A stretch of DNA of 64,000 nucleotides from CAKZQX01 sp034436755 (GTDB lineage Bacteria > Chloroflexota > Chloroflexia > Chloroflexales > Chloroflexaceae), in contig DAOTVB010000152.1 in the NCBI GenBank assembly GCA_034436755.1, positions 4,159 through 68,158 on the forward strand, in the 5' to 3' direction. Below, piece by piece: positions 32,423 to 40,964 of this stretch (within the stretch, counting starts at the first letter, position 1; the number at the start of each line of letters is the position of its first letter). Under the pieces are notes generated by a model. The model worked only from the letters and a program-made list of their open reading frames with translations. It was not told the DNA's origin and did no database searches. The position numbers and the translations under genes were made by a program.

Positions 32423-33154
32423 GTAGCTCGTGTTCTGTACCTCCGTGATCTGCCCGAAACGATTATCGATCCAGGTTCATTTGAAGAAGGCACAAAATCG
32501 GAGTGGTTTAACCATTTCTGGTTTGGCAATACGCTGACGATGTGCGGGTTGAAGAAGCTGGACAGTGTGCAGTTCTGTGTTGAAGACTGTCTGGCGCGGA
32601 ATGTGCCGGGTGACCTGATCGAGTGTGGCGTGTGGCGCGGGGGTGTGTCAATCCTGATGCGGGCGGTGCTTGCCGCGCATGGCGTCACTGAACGGGTGGT
32701 CTGGGTGGCCGACTCGTTCGAGGGTTTGCCCACGCCGCCGCCCGGTTCGCAGGATGAAGTTATGCATCAACTGCCCGCGTTGATTGACGCCAATCACTAC
32801 GCGGTCGATCTGCCTACAGTCAAGGCGAACTTTCAACGGTATGGCTTACTGGACGAGCAGGTGCGGTTCATGCCGGGCTGGTTTGCGGATACCCTGCCGA
32901 ACGCGCCGATTGAGCAGATTGCGGTGCTGCGTGTCGATGGCGACTACTATGAATCTACGCTGGATATTCTGACGAACCTCTACCCCCGCCTCGCGCCCGG
33001 TGGCTATATTATCCTGGACGATTGGGGGCTTCCGGTTTGCGGCGAAAAGCAGGCGGTCCTGGAGTATCGCGCCGCCCACGGCATCACCGCTGAGATTATC
33101 GAGGTGGACTGGCAATCGGCCTACTGGCGTAAGGGTTCGGGCGCGCGTGGTTGA
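32423..33154 (+). pseudogene. TylF/MycF-type methyltransferase, N-terminally eroded
   Basis: The ATG-initiated frame begins at base 32540 and gives 204 residues, but homology-like sequence continues upstream in frame (LRDLPETIIDPGSF, WFNHFWFGNTLTMCGLKKLD) back to a TAA at 32420 with no ATG, GTG or TTG start. TylF-family proteins are usually ~240-260 residues. The SAM-binding core is intact: VPGDLIECGVWRGGVSILM, WVADSFEGLPTP, VLRVDGDYYESTLDIL (metal-binding Asp) and GGYIILDDWGLPVCG. The gene may be a 5'-truncated remnant, or may use an internal start and be inactive. These enzymes O-methylate deoxysugars in antibiotic or cell-surface glycans; no sugar genes adjoin. The expected frame-restoring upstream part was not found. 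Confidence 0.7.
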
Positions 33155-33683
33155 GTTGGGTCGGGGAGGTTCTGAGCGAAGTTGTCACCTGCAGTACGTT
33201 ACAGGCAGGGATTACCTACGCGCTGCGCCGGTAGTTCCCTGACTCCCCGTAATTTCGGCACTCCATGCTCAGATTGCGACTATCACCTGGGAGTGAGCAA
33301 TGCCACCCGGCAGGGGTAATGCAATAGTATTACCCTGTCCCACGTTCAGCGCGACGTTTAATTGCCCGGAGCCAGACCACCCCCCTGCGACATTCTCTCA
33401 ACCCACTGCGTATACAAAAGAGCGCGGCCCGTGTACGCTCTGTCGTACACGCGCAACCGTTCGTAACAGTCTGGTAATGATCTGGTTAGGCCGGTCTACT
33501 ATCATTGAGAAGAGTGGTAGACTGACGCTCCTACCCTCCGCTGGAGCAGACATATGCATAGCACCTGGAACAACCGGTCCCACCGCTCAAATGGCCCAGA
33601 CTGTCAGGATATTTTTCTGCGCGCATACTGTGCCGGTCGCTTTTCTCTCGTTCTGATACAACGTTATAGCCGAGGAGACCGTC
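33155..33683. other. intergenic region, no gene seen
   Basis: 529 bp. The only structure noted is a small hairpin GTGTACG-CTCTGT-CGTACAC (33431-33450) and a weak GTCTAC...GTAGAC pair near 33500. An RBS CGAGGAG precedes the next start. I see no convincing promoter or repeat-family member. Confidence 0.5.
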
Positions 33684-35603
33684 ATGAAATCCGCTGCCCT
33701 TCGTCTCAGTCTGCTGCTCTTCCTGCTGCTGACCCTGGTCGCCTGTACCGCCTCCGACGAGCCGCAGCCGCTCGTCAATCGGCGCGATGGCGATATTACA
33801 ATCCTCAAGAATGGCGATATTGAGGTTGTCGAAACCTGGGAAGTGGCGTTTCCGGGAGCGACCTTTACGCGCGCCTTTCGGACGATTCCGCTACGCGAAG
33901 GCACCGCCGTCACTAACTGGCAGGTGTTTGAAGGTGAAGAGCGCTACCGGCAGAATAGCAGTCAGCGGAAGTATACCTTTGACATCCTTCAGGAAGACGA
34001 CGCGGTAACGGTCAACTGGTACTACCCGCCGTCGATCAACCGGACGCGCACGTTTCAACTGCACTACACCATTCAGAATGCGCTCTTTGTCTACTCCGAA
34101 GGCGACCAGATCTTCTTGAAGTTTATTGAGGCCGATCGCGGCTACACCATCAACGCGTCCCGTGTCACCGTGCATCTGCCGCAGCGCTTCGCGGCCGAGC
34201 AACTCCTGGCCGAAACCTATCTCAACCGAAACCCTGGGCAGGGCGCGCGCATTATCGACGGGCAGACGGTGGAGTTCACTGGCGGCCCTTTCGCGCCGGG
34301 CGAGGAGTGGGAGATCCGGGCCCAGTTTCCTCAGGGCGCGGTCGCTACCAGCGTCCAGCCCTGGCAGGTGATGTACGATAACCAGCCGATGTACAACCTG
34401 ATCTCGCTCTTCGCCGCGCTGGTTATCGGTATCGTCGGCTTTGCCGGGCTCTTCCTGCTCTGGGATATGTTTGGGCGGGATAAGCCGGTGGGCAAGGTGG
34501 CCCGCTACTACACCCGGCCACCGGACGACACCCCTCCCGGTATGGTTGGCATCCTGATCGACGAGAGCGCCGACCTGCGCGACATTATCGCAACGATTAT
34601 CGATCTGGCACGGCGCGGGTATATCCGCATTACCGAGTTGACCGGGACCAGCATGCTGGGCTCGAACGATTTTGCGTTTGTGCGCACCGGCAAGGACGAA
34701 AGCACGCTACGGCCCTTTGAGCAGCGGATTATTCAGGTGGTTTTTGGTACGCTGGAAAAACAATTTGTTTCCAACCTGCGCGACAACTTCCATATTTCCA
34801 TTCCGCATCTCAAGCAGTGCCTGTACGATGAGGCCATCCACAATGGTTACTTCTCCCGCAACCCCCAGTCGGTGCGCCACTGGTTTGCCACGATTGGCGT
34901 GATTCTGGTTGCCATAACCGGGATTGGCGGCGCTGTGGGCTACTACTTCCTGGCACCCTACGCGCCCTACTCGATCGTGGCTTTTATTACTGCCGGCCTT
35001 GTCGCGGTGGGGCTGCTGATCCTCAGCCCGTTTATGCCCAAGAAGACGGTGCGCGGCGCGACGGTGGTGGCGAAGTGGCAGGCCTTCAAGCGGTTCCTGC
35101 AACATATCGAGCGCTACACGCAGGTTGCTGATGCGCGCGATCAGTTCGATCTCTATCTGCCCTATGCCATCGCCTTTGGCATGGAACGGGGTCTGGTTGA
35201 GAAGTTTGCGCAAGTCAATACTCCTGCCCCAGACTGGTATGATGCCGCTCCGTTTGTGCTGGGAGCCTATGCTGGGGCCCACATTGCCACAACTGATGGC
35301 GACGACTTTGATGGGGGGGTATTACCGACAGGTGACTCACTGCCCTCGCTGGACAATATGGCCCAGAACCTGGGCACGACCCTGGACGCCATCAGCATGG
35401 ATTTCTTCAACATGCTGGATGCAACCGCCTCCGCCCTTACCAGTCAGGTCAGCGCATTTGATGCAGGTCTGGGCGAAGAGGGCCTCTTGGGCTGGATCGG
35501 TAGCGATGGCAACGACGATGGTGGGATCTTCGGCGGCGGCGGGTTTGGCGGTGGAGACTTTGGTGGCGGCGGGTTTGGCGGTGGCTCAAGCGGCTTTGGA
35601 TAG
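33684..35603 (+). CDS. DUF2207-type membrane lipoprotein
   Basis: 639 residues. Lipoprotein-type signal with lipobox LVAC (Cys about 22). A β-rich extracytoplasmic domain follows (about 30-225, with INRDGDITILKNGDIEVVE-like opening; key words NGDIEVVETWEV and FTRAFRTIPL). A membrane helix lies at about 236-258, then a cytoplasmic region with a winged-helix-like segment (PPGMVGILIDESADLRD, IIDLARRGYI), two more helices (about 410-450), a further soluble domain, and a Gly/Phe-rich tail (GGGFGGGDFGGGGFGGG), all typical of DUF2207. The biological role of the family is unknown. It heads a four-gene co-directional cluster ending in an SPFH protein. Confidence 0.85.
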   Translation: MKSAALRLSLLLFLLLTLVACTASDEPQPLVNRRDGDITILKNGDIEVVETWEVAFPGATFTRAFRTIPLREGTAVTNWQVFEGEERYRQNSSQRKYTFDILQEDDAVTVNWYYPPSINRTRTFQLHYTIQNALFVYSEGDQIFLKFIEADRGYTINASRVTVHLPQRFAAEQLLAETYLNRNPGQGARIIDGQTVEFTGGPFAPGEEWEIRAQFPQGAVATSVQPWQVMYDNQPMYNLISLFAALVIGIVGFAGLFLLWDMFGRDKPVGKVARYYTRPPDDTPPGMVGILIDESADLRDIIATIIDLARRGYIRITELTGTSMLGSNDFAFVRTGKDESTLRPFEQRIIQVVFGTLEKQFVSNLRDNFHISIPHLKQCLYDEAIHNGYFSRNPQSVRHWFATIGVILVAITGIGGAVGYYFLAPYAPYSIVAFITAGLVAVGLLILSPFMPKKTVRGATVVAKWQAFKRFLQHIERYTQVADARDQFDLYLPYAIAFGMERGLVEKFAQVNTPAPDWYDAAPFVLGAYAGAHIATTDGDDFDGGVLPTGDSLPSLDNMAQNLGTTLDAISMDFFNMLDATASALTSQVSAFDAGLGEEGLLGWIGSDGNDDGGIFGGGGFGGGDFGGGGFGGGSSGFG

Positions 35604-35637
35604 GTCGCACCAGTGCATCTGCAAACAAGGAGGCGTC

Positions 35638-36216
35638 ATGGCTGGTAGCAAAATAGTCGGCATCATTTTTATGGCTATCGGTATCGTTATTGGTCTGCTG
35701 GTTACCATCTTCATCGGGACCAGTGTTGCTACGGGGGGCATTCAGACTGCCGGTGGCGCAGTCCTGGGCATCGGCGCATGCGGTGTTGTACCACTGCTGG
35801 CGTTTGGCGGTGTGGGGATGTTCCTGTTTGTGCGCGGGCGGGCTGAGGAAGCCGAGATGGTCGAGGTGCGCCGGCGCGAGCGGTTGCTGGGTATGATCCA
35901 GGCGCAGGGGCAGGTCTCGCTCAACAGCATGATGGTCGAGATGAAAATGAACCGCGACCAGATCAAGCAGGCGATCTACGACCTGGTTCACCTGGGGCTG
36001 TTTGCGGGCTATATCGACTGGAGCAAGCAGACCTTCTACTCCCGCGATATGGCGCAGGTCGGGGATAACAAATGCCCCAACTGCGGTGGTGTCCGCGAAC
36101 TGGTTGGTCAGGGCGTGGTGAAGTGCCCCTACTGCGGTGTTGAGTTGTTTATTCCCCCCGACGTTACGCAGACCGGTTCTGCCGCGACGTCGTCAATGTT
36201 TGGAGGGGGTGTCTGA
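35638..36216 (+). CDS. membrane protein with winged-helix and C-terminal zinc ribbon
   Basis: 192 residues, ATG 5 bp after AAGGAGG. Two membrane helices (about 6-28 and 38-62) are followed by a basic segment (RRRERLLGMIQ), a winged-helix-like domain (about 80-125; SLNSMMVEMKMNRDQIKQAIYDL is the putative helix-turn-helix, key words MNRDQIKQAI), and a four-cysteine zinc ribbon CPNCGG...CPYCG (about 142-163). The tail is Ser/Gly-rich. No DNA binding can be claimed: wHTH domains in membrane adaptors often mediate protein contacts. The stop overlaps the next start (TGATG), so the two are translationally coupled. Confidence 0.78.
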   Translation: MAGSKIVGIIFMAIGIVIGLLVTIFIGTSVATGGIQTAGGAVLGIGACGVVPLLAFGGVGMFLFVRGRAEEAEMVEVRRRERLLGMIQAQGQVSLNSMMVEMKMNRDQIKQAIYDLVHLGLFAGYIDWSKQTFYSRDMAQVGDNKCPNCGGVRELVGQGVVKCPYCGVELFIPPDVTQTGSAATSSMFGGGV

Positions 36217-36713
36217 TGGAAGCAGAGGGTCGTCTGTCACGGCTGATCCGACTCATTCCGGGTTATGCCGGGTACCGAACGCGGGAGGATCGGCGCGATG
36301 CCGACAAGCAGGTGCGTATGCATCTGGCCCGGCAGTATGCCGCCGAGCGGGAGAACCTGACCAGCCTGGCGCAGCAACTGGTTGCCAACCGGCGGCTCGA
36401 TCTGGTCGGGCGGTTGGAGCCAATCGAGCAGATGCTGAACCTCTTTATCTCCCGCCTGGAGTATGCCCCGCGTGGCTATGCGGGCTGGTTCAATGCGAAC
36501 CGGCTCAGCGAGACCGATCTGGATAAGCTCTACGAGTTTGACGCGAAGCTGGCGGATGGTATTCCGCTGCTGCGCGAGCAGATTAACTTCGTGGCGGCGG
36601 AGTGTACCGTTGATGCGGACTGCAACGAGGCGCTAACCGCACTCCGCAACTTTGTAGACAACCTGAATACCGAGTTTGATACCCGCCAGACATTTCTGGT
36701 AGCGAATAAGTAA
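36216..36713 (+). CDS. small α-helical protein of the SPFH cluster, unknown function
   Basis: 165 residues, no signal peptide or membrane helix. Almost wholly helical, with charged amphipathic segments (TREDRRDADKQVRMHLARQY; AERENLTSLAQQL). A short motif IPGYAGYRTREDRRDAD near residue 14 looks conserved in type. Two Cys occur near the end (AAECTVDADCNEAL). It is probably a peripheral scaffold or adaptor bound to the neighbouring membrane proteins. I do not recognise a named family. Start overlaps the upstream stop. Confidence 0.7.
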   Translation: MEAEGRLSRLIRLIPGYAGYRTREDRRDADKQVRMHLARQYAAERENLTSLAQQLVANRRLDLVGRLEPIEQMLNLFISRLEYAPRGYAGWFNANRLSETDLDKLYEFDAKLADGIPLLREQINFVAAECTVDADCNEALTALRNFVDNLNTEFDTRQTFLVANK

Positions 36714-36752
36714 GTCGAAACGCCAAGATAATCGCAATACCGGAGGATCATC

Positions 36753-37838
36753 ATGCCCCGTATCATTGACGTTGTACAATTCCTCGACGAAACCGGAACC
36801 GAGATCGTTCATCGTGAGCCGCCCTTTGGTCCGGGGGATTTTCGCACCGGCTCACAGGTTATTGTCCGTGAGAGCCAGGTTGCGGTCTTTTTCCGCGAAG
36901 GCAAGTCGCTGGATGTCCTGGGGCCGGGGCGGCACACGCTGACTACCGCAAATATTCCCATCCTGGCCGGGCTTGTCGGTCTGGCAACCAATGGTCAGAC
37001 GCCCTTCCCCGCCGAGGTAATGTTTGTCAACCTGCGGCAGTTTCTTGATCAGAAATGGGGAACGCCGGAGCCGATTGTCTTCCGCGACCCGGATCTGGGG
37101 ATGGCGCGACTGCGCTCCTTTGGAACGTATGCCTTCCAGGTGCGCGAGCCGTCGCTCCTGGTCAACACCATCGTCGGGCAGCAGGGCATTTTGACGACAG
37201 GTGAGTTGCAGGATTACCTGCGCGGCATGATCGTGCAACGCCTGACGGACCTGCTCGGCGAACAGGGTAAATCCCTGCTGGATCTGCCGGGCCTCTACAA
37301 TGAGTTGAGTGCGGGCACGCGGGTGCAGCTTGCCGGCGACTTCGCGGCGCTGGGCCTCTCGCTGACGGCACTCTACATCAATGCGATTACCCCGACTGAG
37401 GAGACGGCCAAGGCAATTGACGAGCGCTCCTCAATGGGCGCGATTGGTGATATGAATAGCTACATGCAGTTCAAGGCGGCGCGGGCATTGAGCGATGCCG
37501 CCAACAACCCCGGCAATGGCGAAGTCGGGACCGGGGTGGGCCTGGGTGCCGGCATTGGCATGGGCGCAACGATGGCCGGGTTGCTGGGCCAGGCATTCCA
37601 GCCAAACCAGCCGGCCGCCCCGGCGCAGCCGGCCCCGGCCCCCGCCCCGGCAGCCCCGGCCAACCCGGCTGCGGCAGCTCCGGCTGGTGCGCCCGGCGGC
37701 ACAATCTCGCGCGAGCAGATTCAGCAGGCGATTGATAACCTCGACCTGCGCTTCTCAATGGGCGAAATTAGTGAAACTGCCTACAATCGACTGATGCAGA
37801 AGTGGCAGGACCGGCTTAAGGAGATGGGCGGGGCGTGA
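36753..37838 (+). CDS. SPFH-domain protein with C-terminal SHOCT-like helix pair
   Basis: 361 residues, ATG after CCGGAGGATC. The SPFH (stomatin/prohibitin/flotillin) core covers about residues 25-230: GSQVIVRESQVAVFFREGK, GPGRHTLTTANIPIL, PFPAEVMFVNLRQF, RDPDLGMARLRSFGTYAFQV. It matches the bacterial 'virion core protein/YdjI-like' SPFH branch, which is soluble or peripheral rather than N-terminally anchored. An Ala/Pro-rich linker (about 285-320) leads to a small C-terminal domain (QIQQAIDNLDLRFSMGEIS, YNRLMQKW) of SHOCT type. These proteins oligomerise at membranes. The TGA stop is inside the first unit of a 7-bp repeat array. Confidence 0.86.
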   Translation: MPRIIDVVQFLDETGTEIVHREPPFGPGDFRTGSQVIVRESQVAVFFREGKSLDVLGPGRHTLTTANIPILAGLVGLATNGQTPFPAEVMFVNLRQFLDQKWGTPEPIVFRDPDLGMARLRSFGTYAFQVREPSLLVNTIVGQQGILTTGELQDYLRGMIVQRLTDLLGEQGKSLLDLPGLYNELSAGTRVQLAGDFAALGLSLTALYINAITPTEETAKAIDERSSMGAIGDMNSYMQFKAARALSDAANNPGNGEVGTGVGLGAGIGMGATMAGLLGQAFQPNQPAAPAQPAPAPAPAAPANPAAAAPAGAPGGTISREQIQQAIDNLDLRFSMGEISETAYNRLMQKWQDRLKEMGGA

Positions 37839-38112
37839 AGCGTGAAGCGTGAAGCGTGAAGCGTCAGCCGCGATAGATAAGCACCAGCGTAATCAATCGG
37901 GCGTGTGACGACCAGGAGACATATGGCGCAATTCTCAGTGTCCTCGGTGGTCTCTGTGGCAAAAAGTGCAGAGAGGTGAATTGTGATCGGTGGCAGCCGC
38001 GATAGGTCAGTACCAGTGCAGTCAATCGCGGCTGTTGCCACAGAGCCACCGGACACAACCTCGGTGTTCTCTGTGATCTCGGTGGCGATATGATCTCGGT
38101 GGCAAAAAATCG
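37833..38112. repeat. heptamer array GCGTGAA x4 plus duplicated intergenic segments
   Basis: GCGTGAA occurs four times (37833-37860), then a variant GCGTCAG; the first unit contains the SPFH gene's stop. Then CAGCCGCGATAGATAAGCACCAG (about 37865) recurs as CAGCCGCGATAGGTCAGTACCAG (about 37996; 20-base cores), and GTCCTCGGTGGTCTCTGTGG recurs in altered form (GTTCTCTGTGATCTCGGTGG). The 277-bp gap is almost wholly repetitive. Confidence 0.8.
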
Positions 38113-38115
38113 GCA

Positions 38116-38991
38116 CTATGCCGCGTTCTGCACATGCTCCGCGAAGTGTTTGCCCCAATCCGGTTTGCGTCCATCAATGTCGGTGAAGCCATACTCGGCG
38201 GCCAGTCCCCACGAACTGAACACCCCCCCGGACTTATCGGCAACATGCGGGTCGGCTGCCAGCGCCGCAATCGCGCGCCCAATGTAGAAGGGCGTCTCGG
38301 ATGCGACAAAGTGTGGATCTTGCTTTGCGCCCTCCTGCCAGTTGTCCTCAGTTACGCCAAAGTGATCCAGCATGGCTTCGGAGCGCAAAAACCCGGGTGT
38401 CACCGCCAGCGCAGTGATGTTGTATTGCCGGAGTTCCTGCGCCATGGCGTAGGCCAGCCGGATAACCGAGGTTTTGGCGAGATCATAGAAGAGGTTGTCA
38501 CGGTAGGTCAGCGTATCGCCATCGGTAATCTCGACAATCAGCCCGCGCTGATGTTCCAGCATCAACGGCACACCATACCGGCTGGTGATAATGTGGGAGT
38601 GGACGCCCCGCTGCTGCATCAGTAAGCCCGGCTCAATCGCCAGTTCCCAGAAAGGTTTGCCCCAGTCGGTCAACGCATCGCCGCCCCAGACATCATTGAC
38701 CAGAATATCCAGTTGCCCCTGTTCCGCCCTGACCCGTGCAAACAGCGCCTCAACCTGTGCCGCAACCGTGTGATCAACCTGCACCGGGAGGCCCACCCCA
38801 CCGTAGGCCGTGACCATCTCCGCCGTTTCCTCGATGGTTTCGGGACGATTTCCCGTGGCAGGTTTGCCCCGCACGCTGCGTCCTGTGCAATAGACCGTTA
38901 CACCCGCCGCGCCGAGCATACAGGCGATGCCGCGCCCGGCCCCCCGCGTTGCCCCGGCGACAACCGCGATCTTCCCCGTGAGTGGTTGCAT
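38116..38991 (-). CDS. short-chain dehydrogenase/reductase
   Basis: 291 residues from the ATG after GGAAGGGAG. Rossmann motif VVAGATRGAGRGIACML (TGxxxGxG-type, about 10-26), NVWGG-like (ILVNDVWGGDAL) replacing the usual NNAG, and the catalytic Tyr-Lys in YDLAKTSVIRLAYAMA. The long loop WGKPFWELAIEPGLLMQQRG and the late region AEYGFTDIDGRKPDW resemble the DHRS1-like SDR subgroup. The Arg in CTGRSVRGKP suggests NADP(H) preference. Substrate unknown. It lies 49 bp downstream of the PD-(D/E)XK-like gene and may share its transcript. Confidence 0.87.
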   Translation of the reverse strand: MQPLTGKIAVVAGATRGAGRGIACMLGAAGVTVYCTGRSVRGKPATGNRPETIEETAEMVTAYGGVGLPVQVDHTVAAQVEALFARVRAEQGQLDILVNDVWGGDALTDWGKPFWELAIEPGLLMQQRGVHSHIITSRYGVPLMLEHQRGLIVEITDGDTLTYRDNLFYDLAKTSVIRLAYAMAQELRQYNITALAVTPGFLRSEAMLDHFGVTEDNWQEGAKQDPHFVASETPFYIGRAIAALAADPHVADKSGGVFSSWGLAAEYGFTDIDGRKPDWGKHFAEHVQNAA

Positions 38992-39040
38992 TCGTTCTGC
39001 TCCCTTCCTGAAACGATGAAACCCACAAGGGAAGAGCATA

Positions 39041-39658
39041 TCACACGGATGTGACAGGTACGGTCACAAACTGCCCGATAATCGCCTGCAGCACCGCCAG
39101 GATCGTCCCGACCTCATTGATGTAGTAGCGCTCGGTATCAAGTTCCAGGGTGGTCTGGTTAAGGCGTAAGAATTGCCATGCCTCACCCGTCGTAACGCAG
39201 CCATAGACGGTTTCGATGCCGGTCCCCTCCTGCTGATTGAGCCGCTGTGCGCCAAGCATCTGCGCCGCACACTGTCCCAGACCGCTCTCGATATCGTTCT
39301 TCTTGGCCTCGACAATACAAATGACGGGTGCCTGCATAACCGGCAGTGGGGCAGTAGCGGTGAGGATAAAGTCGCACTCGCCGGTTAAGCCGCTGGTCGC
39401 ATCAACATCGAGCCGCTGTCCCGAATAGATGGCGACGCGGTTCTGGCTAAGTTCCCGGCTGGTGAGGAGGATGGGCACAATAATAAATTCGGAGCGGGCT
39501 TTCTCGCTGACCAGCGCCAGCGGCATACCTCGATCAAGCGTTTCCTGGAGCCACGCCGAGATTGGCACCGGGGTTGGTCGGCCCATCAGTGTAGTCTGGG
39601 CCAGCGTCAGGCCGAAGGTTTTGCGTAACTGGTCCAGGGAAAAGTCGGTGTAGGCCAT
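39041..39658 (-). CDS. PD-(D/E)XK-fold-like protein, unknown function
   Basis: 205 residues. The core TGECDFILT...APVICIVEAKKNDIESGLGQCAAQMLGAQ, seen here through its key elements G-x-C-D, V-E-A-K-K and Q-C-A-A-Q-M, matches a PD-(D/E)XK nuclease-like family common in Cyanobacteria and Chloroflexi (Asp about 96, EAK about 114-116). The flanking GIETVYGCVTTGEAWQFLRL is also typical. These proteins are often annotated only as hypothetical; nuclease activity is inferred from fold. ATG follows GGAAGAGGTATACC. No partner methylase or helicase is near. Confidence 0.72.
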   Translation of the reverse strand: MAYTDFSLDQLRKTFGLTLAQTTLMGRPTPVPISAWLQETLDRGMPLALVSEKARSEFIIVPILLTSRELSQNRVAIYSGQRLDVDATSGLTGECDFILTATAPLPVMQAPVICIVEAKKNDIESGLGQCAAQMLGAQRLNQQEGTGIETVYGCVTTGEAWQFLRLNQTTLELDTERYYINEVGTILAVLQAIIGQFVTVPVTSV

Positions 39659-39786
39659 GGTATACCTCTTCCTTCACTGGGTGTCTCATTCCACCAGTTA
39701 TGCGCGCCGCTGCCGGCGGGTAGATGAAACCTCCACCGGGAGTGCGTTCCTATTGCGTATGTCCAATTATTGCCTGGCCGGATGTA

Positions 39787-40512
39787 TCACCGTTGTGATC
39801 GTATCCATGACGGATGCCCTTCGGCATACAGCAAATTCAAGCGCAGGGTCGTTGAAGTAGCTCGGGCAAAATAGCCTAACCAGAAGAGAATACCAAAGAA
39901 CTTCAGGCTGTCCTCGGCAAAGGTTTCCAGTTCGCTGAAAGGGAACAGAAACTCGACCGCCATACCTGAGCCCATAAACATAAACGCAAGAAACAGCAAC
40001 AGATAGTCTGTCTCAAGAATATATGTACGAAAATAGAATAGAAACCCACTGACTAACAGCAGGTACACCAGATAAATTCCCCGTTCCGGAAACTGCAAAT
40101 ACAGGGGAAAGAACGCCTCATGCAACAAAAATGCATCATCCAGCGCTAACATGCTGGAGATCAGCCCGGACGCGAGAAAAAACCGGGCATCATATTGATG
40201 GCGTGGACTACGTACCAGAATGGCTGCACCAAAGAAGCATATCCCGGCCGTAGCCGACCAGAGAGCAATACCCAGCGACGAGAGTGCCCCGATATAAAAG
40301 GCGGTTTCGGTAATGGCGGCGGGGTCGCGGGTGAAATAGGAGAGCGGTACTTCAAACTGCCGGCTCAGGAGAGACACGCCAGTGACTGCCAGCGAGCCAA
40401 TGGTGAGGCATAGGATCAGAATAAGCTGTGTTTGTGCAAATTGTGCCTTGAGGGGTCGTTGCTGGAAGACCTGTCTGATTCGGGTTAGCAGATTGTTAAA
40501 CATCATCATCAC
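39787..40512 (-). CDS. six- or seven-pass membrane protein with DD-x4-HE motif
   Basis: 241 residues. Hydrophobic segments at about 29-48, 68-90, 93-110, 122-140, 148-168, 172-192 and 205-222. Inside the membrane region lie ALDDAFLLHEAFF (about 127-139) and SELETFAEDSLKFFGILFW (about 195-213); paired Asp/His/Glu residues within helices recall intramembrane metal hydrolases of the CREST type, but I cannot prove membership. The start is one of several overlapping ATG codons (ATGATGATG). No linked genes help. An enzymatic rather than transport role is a guess. Confidence 0.68.
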   Translation of the reverse strand: MMMMFNNLLTRIRQVFQQRPLKAQFAQTQLILILCLTIGSLAVTGVSLLSRQFEVPLSYFTRDPAAITETAFYIGALSSLGIALWSATAGICFFGAAILVRSPRHQYDARFFLASGLISSMLALDDAFLLHEAFFPLYLQFPERGIYLVYLLLVSGFLFYFRTYILETDYLLLFLAFMFMGSGMAVEFLFPFSELETFAEDSLKFFGILFWLGYFARATSTTLRLNLLYAEGHPSWIRSQR

Positions 40513-40686
40513 CGTACAAAAGAATCATAGCGTTAACTGGCGTGCCAACGCGGGTAAAAAGCATTTCTGTACTCTGCTGCACGCCCTGGTTTAATCATAT
40601 TCAGGCGGCTGTGCATAGGTTCGTCTATGATGAGCGGTATAAACCCCCTATACAGACTATCCGACTAAGATATTATTATATTGTTA

Positions 40687-40881
40687 CACGAGTTACGCGG
40701 TGCGCGTTCAAATCAGGCATTTGCCTGTATGAACAGCCCGATTCGCCTGCGGCAGCATGGTGCTTTTTTGTCTTTTCACAAAAGATTTGCACGGAGTGCA
40801 AATCTTTTGTGAAAAAGACTGGAATCTTCGGCCCTGCCGGAGGCGACATTCCCTTCCGGGTCAGTGACCGCGTAACTCGTG
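40687..40881. repeat. palindromic repeat family 1, full copy (forward orientation)
   Basis: Outer arms CACGAGTTACGCGGT and ACCGCGTAACTCGTG are perfectly complementary. Left inner flank GATTCGCCTGCGGCAGCATG, right inner flank CTTCGGCCCTGCCGGAGGCG. Central hairpin CTTTTCACAAAAGATTTGCAC / GTGCAAATCTTTTGTGAAAAAG (about 40771-40818). The best-preserved copy, 195 bp. Confidence 0.92.
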
Positions 40882-40964
40882 ATTGTTATAAAATGGTTGT
40901 GGCGAGGACGCATGTCCCCGCCGCAACCCATTTATCCCGTTATTCGCTTGTAGCGATGGAACTA

